Source of the DNA: an uncultured Clostridia bacterium
GTDB taxonomy: Bacteria > Bacillota > Clostridia > Lachnospirales > Lachnospiraceae
NCBI GenBank assembly: GCA_947304065.1
Contig: CAMZAI010000021.1
Span: forward strand, 1-19,557
Direction of reading: 5' to 3'
Length of the DNA stretch: 19,557 nt
The notes beneath the pieces were generated by a model. That model was not told the DNA's origin and searched no databases. It saw only the letters and a program-made list of their open reading frames with translations. The position numbers and the translations under genes are program-made. Positions 1 through 7,767 of this stretch are shown in pieces. Positions within the stretch are counted from its first letter, which is position 1, and each line of letters starts with the position of its first letter.

Positions 1-2
1 GG

Positions 3-413
3 ACCTACGACAATACCTGGTTCTGGGGCACGGGCAGCGGGCGATTGGACGGCGAGGCTTTCGGACTGAATCTCGGCTACGGTTTTTCGGACAGGTCGAG
101 CGCATCGGAGAACGGAATATACTACAAGGGTAGAATTCATAAGCTGGAGGATGTGACTTTCGAGATCCCCACGGATTCGGAGGGGAAGCGTGAGTATATG
201 AAAGAGTGGAAAGTGAATTCCTCCGACGGAAGGCTGCAGACCACATTTACACCGATCATCGACCGCAGTGCGATGATCGATTTCAAGGTGATAATCAGCG
301 ACCAGCATCAGGTATTCGGCCGCCTGAACGGAACCTGCGTGACCGACGACGGCGAGAGGCTGGAGATTAAGGATTTCGTCTGCGCGCTGGAAGTAGTGCA
401 TAATAAATACTGA
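3..413 (+). CDS. DUF2804 family protein, C-terminal part (5' end outside window)
   Basis: The reading frame is open from base 3, with no stop, to the TGA at 411-413, so only the last 136 codons are visible. The TTG at 45 is internal to the frame and is not a good start: the codons before it read TYDNTWFWGTGSG, which fits the protein. The sequence carries the signature of DUF2804: a W-F-W-G block, then G-x-N-L-G-Y-G-F, an S-A-S-E-N-G-I-Y-Y segment, and near the end D-Q-H-Q-V-F-G-R and I-K-D-F. These proteins are around 330 residues and their biochemical role is not established; no catalytic residues can be assigned. The HerA-like ATPase starts 12 bases downstream, so the two are probably co-transcribed. 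The family call is firm; the function is unknown. Confidence 0.8.
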   Translation, partial: TYDNTWFWGTGSGRLDGEAFGLNLGYGFSDRSSASENGIYYKGRIHKLEDVTFEIPTDSEGKREYMKEWKVNSSDGRLQTTFTPIIDRSAMIDFKVIISDQHQVFGRLNGTCVTDDGERLEIKDFVCALEVVHNKY

Positions 414-425
414 GGGGAACAGGAT

Positions 426-2027
426 ATGTTTATTGATAACAAGATACTGATCGGTAAGTCTTCTGCGGAAGGCAAGCCGGTATACATTTACCCTTCCATG
501 GCGAACCGCCACGGGCTGATCGCAGGTGCGACAGGCACCGGAAAAACCGTCACGCTGAAGGTTATGGCGGAGTCATTTTCCGACATGGGCGTGCCTGTGT
601 TCCTTGCGGATATCAAGGGCGATCTGGCCGGTATGGGACTGCCGGGAGTGACGGGAACCACCGCTGACAGCCGCATAGAGAAAATGGGGTTGAAGGACCT
701 GGGCTTTGATTTCAAGAGCTATCCCGCGAACTACTGGGATGTGTACGGCGAGGCCGGAATGCCGCTGCGTACCACGGTCACCGAGATGGGGCCGCTGCTC
801 CTTTCGAGGATTTTGGGGCTGAATGCGACGCAGACCGACATCATGAATGTTATCTTCAAGATCGCGGATGACGAAGGCCTGCTCCTGATCGATACCAAGG
901 ACCTGCGCGCGATGCTGCAGTTCGTAGGGGAGAAGAGACAGGAGTATTCGCTCGCTTACGGTAATATCGCGCCCGCGAGCCTTGCCGCGATCATCCGCTC
1001 GGTTGTGGCTCTTGAGGCGGACGGTGGAGATAAATTTATCGGCGAGCCCGCGATCGACATCAACGACTGGATGCAGTGTGACGATGAAGGACGCGGCATG
1101 ATGCAGATACTTGACTGCCGCAGACTGGCGCTTAATCCCCGCATGTATTCGACTTTCCTGCTCTGGCTGATGTCGGAGCTGTTCGAGCTGCTTCCCGAGG
1201 TCGGAGACGTTGAAAAACCGAAGCTGGTATTCTTCTTTGACGAGGCGCACATGCTGTTTGAATCGGCCTCGGACGCCCTGCTTGCAAAGATCGAGCAGGT
1301 GGTGAAGCTGATCAGATCGAAGGGCGTGGGAATATATTTCATCACACAGACGCCTGCGGATATCCCGGGCGGCGTGCTCTCGCAGCTCGGCAATAAGGTG
1401 CAGCATGCGCTCCGTGCTTACACACCCGCAGAGCAGAAGGCCGTAAAGGCCGCAGCTCTTTCGTACCGCGAGAATCCGGCGTTTAACACATATGAAGTCC
1501 TTTCGGAGCTGGGAACAGGAGAGGCACTGATCTCAGTGCTTGACGAGGAAGGCATACCGACAGTCGTGGAGCGCGCGAAGATCCTGCCTCCGCAGAGCCG
1601 CATGGGAACGATAGAAGATGAAACGAGAAAGGGCTTTATTACCGCATCGGAGCTGAACGGAAAGTACGATGAGACCATGGACCGTGACTCCGCCTACGAA
1701 TTCCTCGAACGCTACCGCATAGAGCAGCGCGAGGAAGCCGAACTGCAGGCGCAGCAGGCTGCCGAGGAGAAGCAGAAGGTGCAGCAGGAAAAGGAAGCTG
1801 CAAAGCAGGCGGAAAAGGAGAAAAAAGCCGCTGAAAAGGCAGCTGCAGCCGCGGAAAAGCGCAAGACCGCCGCAGCGAAGTCCGTCGTGAGCTCCGCAAC
1901 CGGAACGATCGGCCGCGAGATAGGAAAGTCCGTAGGCAGCGTCTTCGGAACTTTCGGAAAGCGTATCGGAGGCAATATCGGCGCCTCGCTCGGACGCGGG
2001 ATCGCAGGAACGCTGTTTAAAAAATAA
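426..2027 (+). CDS. HerA-like / DUF853 ATPase with coiled-coil and glycine-repeat tail
   Basis: This 533-residue protein belongs to the DUF853 (YjgR-like) branch of HerA/FtsK-type P-loop ATPases, probable nucleic-acid-associated motors of unproven cellular role. The Walker A motif GATGTGKT is at residues 34-41, followed by a D-I-K-G-D-L segment near residue 62. Walker B is the FFFDEAH segment, with DEAH at 272-275. A F-I-T-Q-T-P block follows, typical of the sensor region. Residues about 434-484 are almost only Ala, Lys, Glu and Gln and should form a charged helix or coiled coil. From residue 496 the tail is a run of glycine-x-x-hydrophobic tetrads ending in two lysines. The ATG follows GAGGGGAACAGGAT, a good ribosome binding site, 12 bases after the DUF2804 gene. 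No nuclease or SIR2 partner lies beside it, so a HerA-type defence role is not supported. Confidence 0.9.
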   Translation: MFIDNKILIGKSSAEGKPVYIYPSMANRHGLIAGATGTGKTVTLKVMAESFSDMGVPVFLADIKGDLAGMGLPGVTGTTADSRIEKMGLKDLGFDFKSYPANYWDVYGEAGMPLRTTVTEMGPLLLSRILGLNATQTDIMNVIFKIADDEGLLLIDTKDLRAMLQFVGEKRQEYSLAYGNIAPASLAAIIRSVVALEADGGDKFIGEPAIDINDWMQCDDEGRGMMQILDCRRLALNPRMYSTFLLWLMSELFELLPEVGDVEKPKLVFFFDEAHMLFESASDALLAKIEQVVKLIRSKGVGIYFITQTPADIPGGVLSQLGNKVQHALRAYTPAEQKAVKAAALSYRENPAFNTYEVLSELGTGEALISVLDEEGIPTVVERAKILPPQSRMGTIEDETRKGFITASELNGKYDETMDRDSAYEFLERYRIEQREEAELQAQQAAEEKQKVQQEKEAAKQAEKEKKAAEKAAAAAEKRKTAAAKSVVSSATGTIGREIGKSVGSVFGTFGKRIGGNIGASLGRGIAGTLFKK

Positions 2028-2036
2028 TCGCAGATA

Positions 2037-2073
2037 CAAAACGGGGACAGCTGTGCTGTCCCCGTAATTTTCT
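2037..2073. terminator. Bidirectional intrinsic terminator between convergent genes
   Basis: A perfect 10-base inverted repeat, ACGGGGACAG at 2041-2050 and CTGTCCCCGT at 2056-2065, encloses a 5-base loop. It is preceded by an A run and followed by AATTTTCTT. It sits between the stop of the HerA-like gene (2027) and the stop of the hydrolase on the other strand (2082), so it can end transcription from both sides. The A-rich left flank supplies the U tract for the minus-strand transcript. Confidence 0.88.
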
Positions 2074-2081
2074 TGGAAATA

Positions 2082-3041
2082 TTACCTCTCCTTCACCCAT
2101 CTGCAGGCGTCGACGATCCATCTTTGGATCACGGGATAGTTCCCGTTGCCGTCCCCGGTATCGGTGATATCGTTCGCGAGGGAGACTCCGTGGCCACCCA
2201 TCGGATAGATGTGGAGTTCGTAGTTGATGCCGTGCGCCTGAAGGGCGTTTACGAAGTAGAGAGAGTTCTCCACGGGAACCGAGCCGTCCGTCTGCGTGTG
2301 CCAAATGAAGCAGGGCGGGGTGTCCTCGGTGACCTGATTCTCGAGAGCGAGGGCCGCGCGGAAGGTATCTTTGTCTACGCCTGTAGAAAACAGGCGGTCG
2401 AAGATCAGTTGTTTCTCGGGCTGATGGGCAGGGCAGGCGGTCTCTTTGTCCAAATTGGCCTGCAGGCGCGCCACGATCTCGGCCGCCGCGTCGGTTTTGA
2501 GGACGCGGTCGTCGTCGCCCATTACATTGGCAATGGACTCGGCGTGAGTCTTCTCGCCCGAAGTGATGACGGGATAGGAAAGGATCAGGCCGTCGGGCTT
2601 CAGCCATCCGGCTCTTTCATCCGTGAGCTTCAGCTCGCTGCGAAGGAACTCGCAGTTCCAGAAGCAGCCGTAGGAGGCCGCGAGGTGTCCGCCCGCGGAA
2701 AAACCCATTACATAGATCCTGTTCATGTCCACATGCAGCTCCGAGGCGTGCGTGCGGATGTAGTATACGGCCTGGGCAACTTCGGTGACCGAAGTCGGGA
2801 ATGCGTAAGGCTTTACCGAATACCAGAGGACCGCGGCGTGAATGCCTTCGCCGAGGAACTTCATCGCGATAGGCTCGCCCTCACGCTTGGAGGTCCAGGC
2901 GTAAGCGCCGCCCGGGCAGATGATGACCATCGGCCTGATGCGGCTCGAAGGCATCTCTTTGCTCTCATCAAGAGTGTAAATATCAAGGCATGCGTAATCC
3001 GCGGAAGTCTTGCATTTGATATCGACTGTCTGTATTGTCAT
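2082..3041 (-). CDS. Alpha/beta hydrolase, BD-FAE / acetyl-esterase type
   Basis: The product is a 319-residue cytoplasmic alpha/beta-hydrolase, probably a carboxylesterase acting on acylated sugars or small esters. The oxyanion-hole segment CPGGAYAW is near residues 42-49. The nucleophile elbow G-F-S-A-G-G-H places the serine at about residue 115. An Asp lies in Q-T-D-G-S-V-P (about 252) and a His in M-G-G-H-G-V (about 284), so the Ser-Asp-His triad is complete. No signal peptide is seen. The start at 3041 is chosen because AAAGGAG lies just upstream of it; the upstream ATG at 3080 has no such site. It is the last gene of the minus-strand operon, 43 bases after the P-loop kinase, and its 3' end is closed by the shared terminator. 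The exact substrate cannot be told; similar proteins are often labelled xylanase or acetylxylan esterase. Confidence 0.85.
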   Translation of the reverse strand: MTIQTVDIKCKTSADYACLDIYTLDESKEMPSSRIRPMVIICPGGAYAWTSKREGEPIAMKFLGEGIHAAVLWYSVKPYAFPTSVTEVAQAVYYIRTHASELHVDMNRIYVMGFSAGGHLAASYGCFWNCEFLRSELKLTDERAGWLKPDGLILSYPVITSGEKTHAESIANVMGDDDRVLKTDAAAEIVARLQANLDKETACPAHQPEKQLIFDRLFSTGVDKDTFRAALALENQVTEDTPPCFIWHTQTDGSVPVENSLYFVNALQAHGINYELHIYPMGGHGVSLANDITDTGDGNGNYPVIQRWIVDACRWVKER

Positions 3042-3084
3042 AATTCTCCTTTCTGTGCCTTTATCAAACGGGCACATCAAAGAT

Positions 3085-3621
3085 TCATTTTCCTATCAGC
3101 TTCAGCGCTCTTTCCGTGATCTCATCTATATCGTATCTGTCGGTTATCTCGAGCACAGGAATGTCGTGCTCGCCGCACTCTTCCTTAAACTCCCTGCTGC
3201 AGTTGATCAACCTTTCAAGATTGAGTTCGTCGTCAATCCTGCGCTCGATCGCGTTCGCGTATTCGCTGAGCTTATCAAAGTTGTTTCGCAGATAATCCTC
3301 GGACATCGTGATGAAGAAGCATCTGATATCCTTCAGGTATTCCGCGTCGAATCGGTCGCGCCACTCCGACGGGATGTAGCAGCCCTCGACGATCATGTTC
3401 TGATCGTTCTCAATCGTGGTCTTGATCAGCTCCGCTGCGTAGGGCCAGAGGAAATAGCGCATCTTGTAATCGTCCTCGACCGTGAGGTCGGTGAGCCGGC
3501 AGCGGATGAACATCATTTTCAGATGATCGAGCGAAAGATAAGGGATTTTGAGCCGCTCCATAAGCTTCTGCGCGAGCAGGGTTTTGCCGACATGCGAGCT
3601 GCCGCCTATTAAAATGATCAT
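3085..3621 (-). CDS. Small P-loop kinase-like ATP-binding protein
   Basis: This 178-residue protein begins with a beta-strand and Walker A motif, GGSSHVGKT at residues 6-14. A conserved-looking Asp follows in LSLDHLK (about residue 32), and a second strand M-I-V-E-G-C-Y lies near residue 93. The layout is that of small nucleotide/metabolite kinases (AAA_33, adenylate-kinase-like or 2-phosphoglycerate-kinase-like). No clear lid motif identifies the phosphate acceptor, and I cannot name the substrate. The ATG at 3621 has a GGAG ribosome site about 5 bases upstream. The gene lies 37 bases after the M48 protease and 43 bases before the hydrolase on the same strand. A zeta-toxin-type role is unlikely because no small antitoxin gene is adjacent. 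Confidence 0.7.
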   Translation of the reverse strand: MIILIGGSSHVGKTLLAQKLMERLKIPYLSLDHLKMMFIRCRLTDLTVEDDYKMRYFLWPYAAELIKTTIENDQNMIVEGCYIPSEWRDRFDAEYLKDIRCFFITMSEDYLRNNFDKLSEYANAIERRIDDELNLERLINCSREFKEECGEHDIPVLEITDRYDIDEITERALKLIGK

Positions 3622-3635
3622 ATAAACTCCGTTCT

Positions 3636-3650
3636 GCGCAGCCGGTGCGC
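3636..3650 (-). other. Small intercistronic hairpin in the minus-strand operon
   Basis: GCGCA at 3636-3640 pairs with TGCGC at 3646-3650 around a GCCGG loop. It fills most of the 37-base gap between the M48 protease and the P-loop kinase gene. No U tract follows on the minus strand, so it is more likely an mRNA stability or processing element than a terminator, if it acts at all. Confidence 0.35.
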
Positions 3651-3658
3651 TATGTATA

Positions 3659-4891
3659 TTACTGCCTGTTCGCCGCTTTCAGTTTATCGATCGCATCTAT
3701 GCGCTGGCTGAGCGTCGGATGTGAATACTCGAGCTTAACTACCAGCGGCGAAGGCGCGAGGTTTGCATAGTTTTCTTTGGACAGGACTTTGAGGGCGGTG
3801 ACGAGCTGGTCGCCGTAGCCTTCCTTAAATGCATGCGCGTCTGCGGCATACTCTGCTTTTCTCGAGACGAAATTTGAGAGCAGGCCGAACAGAGGCGAAA
3901 TGAACGGGAACTCGATGCTGATGATCAGGATCAGCGCGAATCCGTAGTTGAGGCCCTCGAAGCCGAAACCGGTAAAGATTCCGACGGTTCGCAGGGTAAA
4001 CCATGCGAATACCGCGATCACCACCATCTGGATGAACGTTAAAATATGGGACTTTAAGGTGTCCTTATGCAGGCCGTGGCCGAGCTCGTGTGCGAATACG
4101 GCGCAGATCTCGTCGGGCGACTGTGAAGCGACCAGGGTATCGTAGAGGACGATGGTCTTCATCTTGCCAAAGCCCGTGAAGTAAGCGTTTGATTTGGTGC
4201 TGCGGCGGGAAGCATCCATTACATTGATCGCGCGGACGGTGTAGCCGTTTTTCGTGAGGAGTCCCGTGAGCTTATCCCTTAATTCGCCTTCCTCGAGAGG
4301 AGTGAACTTGTTGAATATCCTGCTGAGGAAGGGGAACAGGAACGTTATGAGCAGCATGATAAGCGTCATGATGACCGCAAACGCCGGGATCAGCCAGTCT
4401 CCGAAGGACTGATGGAGCCTCAGCAGCAGGGCTGCGATACCGCACATTATTGCCAGCATGATGATAAAGCTCTTGATCTGATCGGCCCAGAAGGTCTTTG
4501 CCGTCGATCTGTTGAAGCCGTATCTTTGCTCGATGCCCATGGTGTCATACCACGCGAACGGAATGTCGACGATCGATGTCAGAGATGCGAGCAGGACCAC
4601 TGAAAAAGCCTGGCTGTACATATCTTCCGGGAAAAGTTTTGCCCACGCCGCGTATACGTTGAAGAGCAGGAGCAGAAGGCTTACCAGGAACGAGACTGTG
4701 GAGGAGATCACTCCGAAAGCGGTCTTCTCTGTGTGATAGGCGCGCCATTTTCCATAGGTTTCCTTGTCGTAGACATCGGCAACATTTGCCGGGATCGGAT
4801 TCTTTTCCGATCTCAGGTTGAGGATCGACAGAAGCAGATGATACATTTCAACCAGAACAAACATCAAAATAATGAGCGGTTTGTAATTCAT
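3659..4891 (-). CDS. M48 family membrane metalloprotease (Ste24/CAAX-protease type)
   Basis: The 410-residue product is a membrane zinc protease of the M48 family. The zinc motif HELGH is at residues 268-272. The third ligand is the glutamate in S-R-K-A-E-Y-A-A-D, at about residue 347, and a terminal S-H-P-T-L-S-Q-R-I block matches the end of M48A enzymes. Hydrophobic segments at the N terminus (about 5-22), 60-80, 95-110, 140-160, 165-190, 285-300 and 315-335 suggest six or seven membrane passes with an M48_N domain before the catalytic part. The start at 4891 is supported by AGGGAGGG just upstream; the longer frame to 4957 would overlap the preceding gene without a ribosome site. It lies 25 bases after the CvpA-like gene. 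Bacteria usually lack prenylated targets for this family, so it likely works in membrane-protein quality control or peptide processing. Confidence 0.9.
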   Translation of the reverse strand: MNYKPLIILMFVLVEMYHLLLSILNLRSEKNPIPANVADVYDKETYGKWRAYHTEKTAFGVISSTVSFLVSLLLLLFNVYAAWAKLFPEDMYSQAFSVVLLASLTSIVDIPFAWYDTMGIEQRYGFNRSTAKTFWADQIKSFIIMLAIMCGIAALLLRLHQSFGDWLIPAFAVIMTLIMLLITFLFPFLSRIFNKFTPLEEGELRDKLTGLLTKNGYTVRAINVMDASRRSTKSNAYFTGFGKMKTIVLYDTLVASQSPDEICAVFAHELGHGLHKDTLKSHILTFIQMVVIAVFAWFTLRTVGIFTGFGFEGLNYGFALILIISIEFPFISPLFGLLSNFVSRKAEYAADAHAFKEGYGDQLVTALKVLSKENYANLAPSPLVVKLEYSHPTLSQRIDAIDKLKAANRQ

Positions 4892-4916
4892 GATAACTCC
4901 CTCCCTTAAAAAACGG

Positions 4917-6248
4917 TTACTGCAGATACTGCTCGAAGATCTCGTCGGGAATCTCATCCCCGGTGTAATTCTCGCGGATCGTCGCGATGATGTTGCGGTA
5001 ATCGGTCTCGGTGATCAGCGAGGAATCGTGGAGTTCTTCGAGATCCTTTTTGAGCGTATTGAGATCGAGCTCGTCTTCGAGCACGAGTTCCTTAAGCTTT
5101 ATAGCGGTCTTGAGCAAACTGATAAATGCGGGCTTGGTCGACGCGAAATTATCGTCGGTCACGCGGACCGCTTCGGTCTGCAGGATGTAGTCCAGAATGT
5201 AGTTAACGTAGAACGGGCCCTCGTTCATCGCGTACAGGTTGTCCGCGATATCCTCGATCGTACGGTCGGTCACATTGAAATCTTCGGGATCGAGCGAATC
5301 GAAAATGCTGTCCCTGTCTTCTTCGGGAACGGATTCTTCAAGGGCTCCGACGATCTTGCCAACGCAGGTGATATCCTCTGCGATCTTCGAAACGCTCCCG
5401 TAATCGGGCAGCTCTTCAAGCTCGGGAACATTGACTTTGATGACATTTTCGAGGATCTCAACTTTTTCCTTGTCGGTGAACAGCTTTGTCACGGAAAATG
5501 CGTCGAGCGCTTCGGCTCCGGCTTCGATCCTTGCGGAGAGCAGCTCGTCCTCGTCCATGATGACATTTACATCGTCGAGCGCTTCAAAGTAAGGAGGCAC
5601 GAACTCGGCGAGACACTCCCTGCCCGCGTCGGTCTCGGCGGTGGTCAGGAAATTGAACATCTCGTTCGTAAGAAGGCCGATGCCTGTGTACTTGCAGACT
5701 TTTTGGCAGGTCGGGCCCGCGAAGAGCCTGACAAATTTGCCTGTGGTCTCGTCAAAATTGTCGGAAATGAAATCGGATACTTTGACAGCTGTTTTCCTGT
5801 CGGGGAAGATCTGCTGAAGGCCCGAAAGAGGCATCAGCACGAAGCCTGCGCAGATAATGCCGATCACCAGGCCGAAGAGGAGGCCGAGGGGCTTGAAGCC
5901 GCGTTCTGCCTTGTCCTTGACCACGATCTTGACGATCAGCACGGAGACATATTTAAGAACCAGATAGAGCAATACGAAGATCACCGAGAGGGCGATGCCC
6001 TTTCCGAAAGAAGTGATGATCCTGTCGACTGTGGAGGCGGTCTCAGCGGTAAGATTGCCTTCGAGGGTCAGGTCGGCGCCGGTCAGGTCGCCGAAGGTCC
6101 TGGTGTAGATGAGATGGCACAGATACGTGATGCCGGCCGCGATCGCGGCGCTTACGATGTTGCAGAGCAGGCGGAGAAAGTTTTTCTTCGTCCCCCTGAA
6201 GGCACAGACGATCATCTCGATCATGACGGTGATAATGAACAGCAGCAT
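4917..6248 (-). CDS. CvpA-like multi-pass membrane protein with large acidic C-terminal domain
   Basis: The 443-residue protein starts with four hydrophobic segments (about residues 1-17, 24-48, 84-110 and 118-145). The fourth, G-F-K-P-L-G-L-L-F-G-L-V-I-G, has the glycine spacing seen in the CvpA/colicin V production family. The remaining 300 residues are soluble, rich in Asp and Glu, and predicted mainly helical; I recognise no enzyme motif there. CvpA proteins are usually much shorter (about 160-200 residues), so the C-terminal part is an extension. The ATG at 6248 follows a near-perfect AGGAGG. It is 19 bases after the MATE gene and 25 bases before the M48 protease gene, so it is the second gene of the operon. 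The CvpA assignment rests on topology and glycine pattern only, and the role is unknown. Confidence 0.7.
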   Translation of the reverse strand: MLLFIITVMIEMIVCAFRGTKKNFLRLLCNIVSAAIAAGITYLCHLIYTRTFGDLTGADLTLEGNLTAETASTVDRIITSFGKGIALSVIFVLLYLVLKYVSVLIVKIVVKDKAERGFKPLGLLFGLVIGIICAGFVLMPLSGLQQIFPDRKTAVKVSDFISDNFDETTGKFVRLFAGPTCQKVCKYTGIGLLTNEMFNFLTTAETDAGRECLAEFVPPYFEALDDVNVIMDEDELLSARIEAGAEALDAFSVTKLFTDKEKVEILENVIKVNVPELEELPDYGSVSKIAEDITCVGKIVGALEESVPEEDRDSIFDSLDPEDFNVTDRTIEDIADNLYAMNEGPFYVNYILDYILQTEAVRVTDDNFASTKPAFISLLKTAIKLKELVLEDELDLNTLKKDLEELHDSSLITETDYRNIIATIRENYTGDEIPDEIFEQYLQ

Positions 6249-6267
6249 AAGACCTCCTTAGATTTGT

Positions 6268-7608
6268 TTATACAGCCTTCTTTTCGAAGGAATGAACCCA
6301 ATCGGCACGGAAATAGTATATCACAAAAATGATGGAACTGAGAGTCCATGTAAGAGGATAAGCCTTGAAAATTGTTTCGATGACCGGGAAAAGACGGACC
6401 GCGATCGTAATGTAGGTGATCCTGATCACACACCAGCACGCGAGCATTACGAACATCGGAACCGTGGTCTTGCCGGCGCCGCGGAGTATTCCCGCCATGC
6501 AGTGGGAAAGCGCGAGCAGGCAGTAGAACAGCGCTTCGGTGCGCGCCTGCGATACGCCGAATGCGATTACCTCGGGATCTTCCGAGAAAAGTCCGATGAA
6601 GGAGGGCGCGAAGAGAAAGAACGTGAGCCCGATCAGCTCGGCCAGGGCAACGCTCGTAAGCATTCCGAAGCGTGCGCCGGATCTGGCGCGGTCGAACTTC
6701 TTTGCTCCGAGATTCTGGCTCACAAAGGTCGTGAGCGCCGCGCTGAAGCTCGTGATCGGCAGGAACGCGAAGCCCTCGATCTTGAAATAGCTTCCGCAGC
6801 CCGCCATTGCGATACCGCCGAAAGCGTTGATATTTGACTGTACGATGACATTTGCGATCGCGATGACCGAATTCTGGATACCGGTCGGAAGTCCGAGCCC
6901 GAGCTCCTGTTTTAAGGTTCCGGGATCGATCTTTATGCTTTTTATGCGGACCCTGTGCTCGCCGTCAACACGGGTGAGCTTGTAGAAAGCAAGGCCTGCG
7001 CTCAGGAACTGCGCGATAACGGTGGCCGCAGCCGCGCCGCCTACGCCGAAACCGAGGAAACGCACAAAGAGGATGTCGAGGACCGTATTCGTGATCGCAC
7101 TCGTCATCAGATAATAGAGCGGATGTCTCGAATCGCCCATCGCCTGGAAGATACCGCAGCAGGTATTGTACATTACGCTGCCGAGTCCGCCGAGGAAATA
7201 GACGCGGAAATACATGACGGAATTGGGCATAACGTCCGCGGGAGTGCCCATCAGGCGCAGGAGCAGGGGAGTGACCGTGATGCCGATCACCGTGAGAGCG
7301 GGGCCCATGATCAGACCGAACGCGATCGCCGTATGGACCGCCACATGCACGCCCTCGTATTCCTTCGCGCCGAAACGTTTGCCTATGATAACGCCTGCTC
7401 CGATGAAAAGACCCTGGATGAAGCCCACCAGCAGGAAGATCAGACTTCCCGAAGAGCTGACTGCGGCCAGTGCCTCGCGGCCGAGCACGCGCCCGACTAC
7501 GATCGAGTCGACTATGTTATAGAGCTGCTGCAGGAGCTGCCCCATGAATACCGGAAGAGCAAAGAGCACTATTTTCCGGGAAATACTGCCCTCGGTCATG
7601 TTGTTCAT
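6268..7608 (-). CDS. MATE family multidrug/solute efflux transporter
   Basis: This 446-residue, about 12-segment membrane protein is a MATE exporter, which normally uses a sodium or proton gradient to expel cationic drugs or metabolites. The duplicated MATE layout is plain: the first half opens with L-P-V-F-M-G-Q-L-L-Q-Q-L-Y-N-I-V-D and V-V-G-R-V-L-G, the second half with L-G-L-P-T-G-I-Q-N and V-S-Q-N-L-G-A-K. The length is usual for the family. The ATG at 7608 has AGAAGG 9 bases upstream; an in-frame ATG three codons later is the alternative. It is the first gene of the minus-strand operon and is read from a promoter at 7653-7680. The neighbouring gene on the other strand is also a MATE transporter, but the two differ clearly in sequence. 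The substrate cannot be inferred. Confidence 0.93.
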   Translation of the reverse strand: MNNMTEGSISRKIVLFALPVFMGQLLQQLYNIVDSIVVGRVLGREALAAVSSSGSLIFLLVGFIQGLFIGAGVIIGKRFGAKEYEGVHVAVHTAIAFGLIMGPALTVIGITVTPLLLRLMGTPADVMPNSVMYFRVYFLGGLGSVMYNTCCGIFQAMGDSRHPLYYLMTSAITNTVLDILFVRFLGFGVGGAAAATVIAQFLSAGLAFYKLTRVDGEHRVRIKSIKIDPGTLKQELGLGLPTGIQNSVIAIANVIVQSNINAFGGIAMAGCGSYFKIEGFAFLPITSFSAALTTFVSQNLGAKKFDRARSGARFGMLTSVALAELIGLTFFLFAPSFIGLFSEDPEVIAFGVSQARTEALFYCLLALSHCMAGILRGAGKTTVPMFVMLACWCVIRITYITIAVRLFPVIETIFKAYPLTWTLSSIIFVIYYFRADWVHSFEKKAV

Positions 7609-7652
7609 CTATATATACCTTCTATATACCGTTTCTAAGTGATGCGGATTCT

Positions 7653-7680
7653 ATTTTACCGCAAATTGCAGATTTTACAA
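7653..7680 (-). promoter_or_regulatory. Putative promoter of the MATE-CvpA-M48 operon
   Basis: Read on the minus strand, TTGTAA (complement of 7675-7680) is followed after 16 bases by TAAAAT (complement of 7653-7658). A start near 7645 would give a leader of about 37 bases containing the AGAAGG site. The match is fair, not perfect. Confidence 0.55.
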
Positions 7681-7703
7681 CAGTTTTAGAGCACGATATT
7701 CCA

Positions 7704-7732
7704 TTGACCGCAAGAAAAACCGCATCTATAAT
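7704..7732 (+). promoter_or_regulatory. Vegetative promoter of the second MATE gene
   Basis: TTGACC at 7704-7709 and a perfect TATAAT at 7727-7732 are 17 bases apart. Transcription would begin near 7739, leaving only about 28 bases of leader before the ATG at 7768 and only about 16 before the ATG at 7756. That argues for the later start. Confidence 0.82.
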
Positions 7733-7767
7733 TGAGAGAGTCATAGCAGACAGAAATGAAGGACAGT

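Noticed and set aside
573..1406. 277-codon minus-strand frame opposite the HerA-like gene
   Set aside because: It is a shadow of the Walker-motif ATPase with His/Arg-rich composition and no ribosome site.
426..2027. HerA-type anti-phage defence module
   Set aside because: The protein is of the DUF853 type with its own tail, and no SIR2, NurA or other nuclease partner lies beside it.
2073..3119. 348-codon open frame on the plus strand opposite the hydrolase
   Set aside because: The opposite strand carries a complete Ser-Asp-His hydrolase. This frame begins inside the terminator region and has no family features.
3085..3621. Zeta-type toxin of a toxin-antitoxin pair
   Set aside because: Only the P-loop is shared. 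There is no small antitoxin gene next to it, and it lies inside a five-gene operon.
4890..6332. 480-codon open frame on the plus strand opposite the CvpA-like gene
   Set aside because: It has no ribosome site and no recognisable domain, and it runs across the operon gap into the MATE gene. The minus-strand gene has AGGAGG, membrane segments and tight operon spacing.
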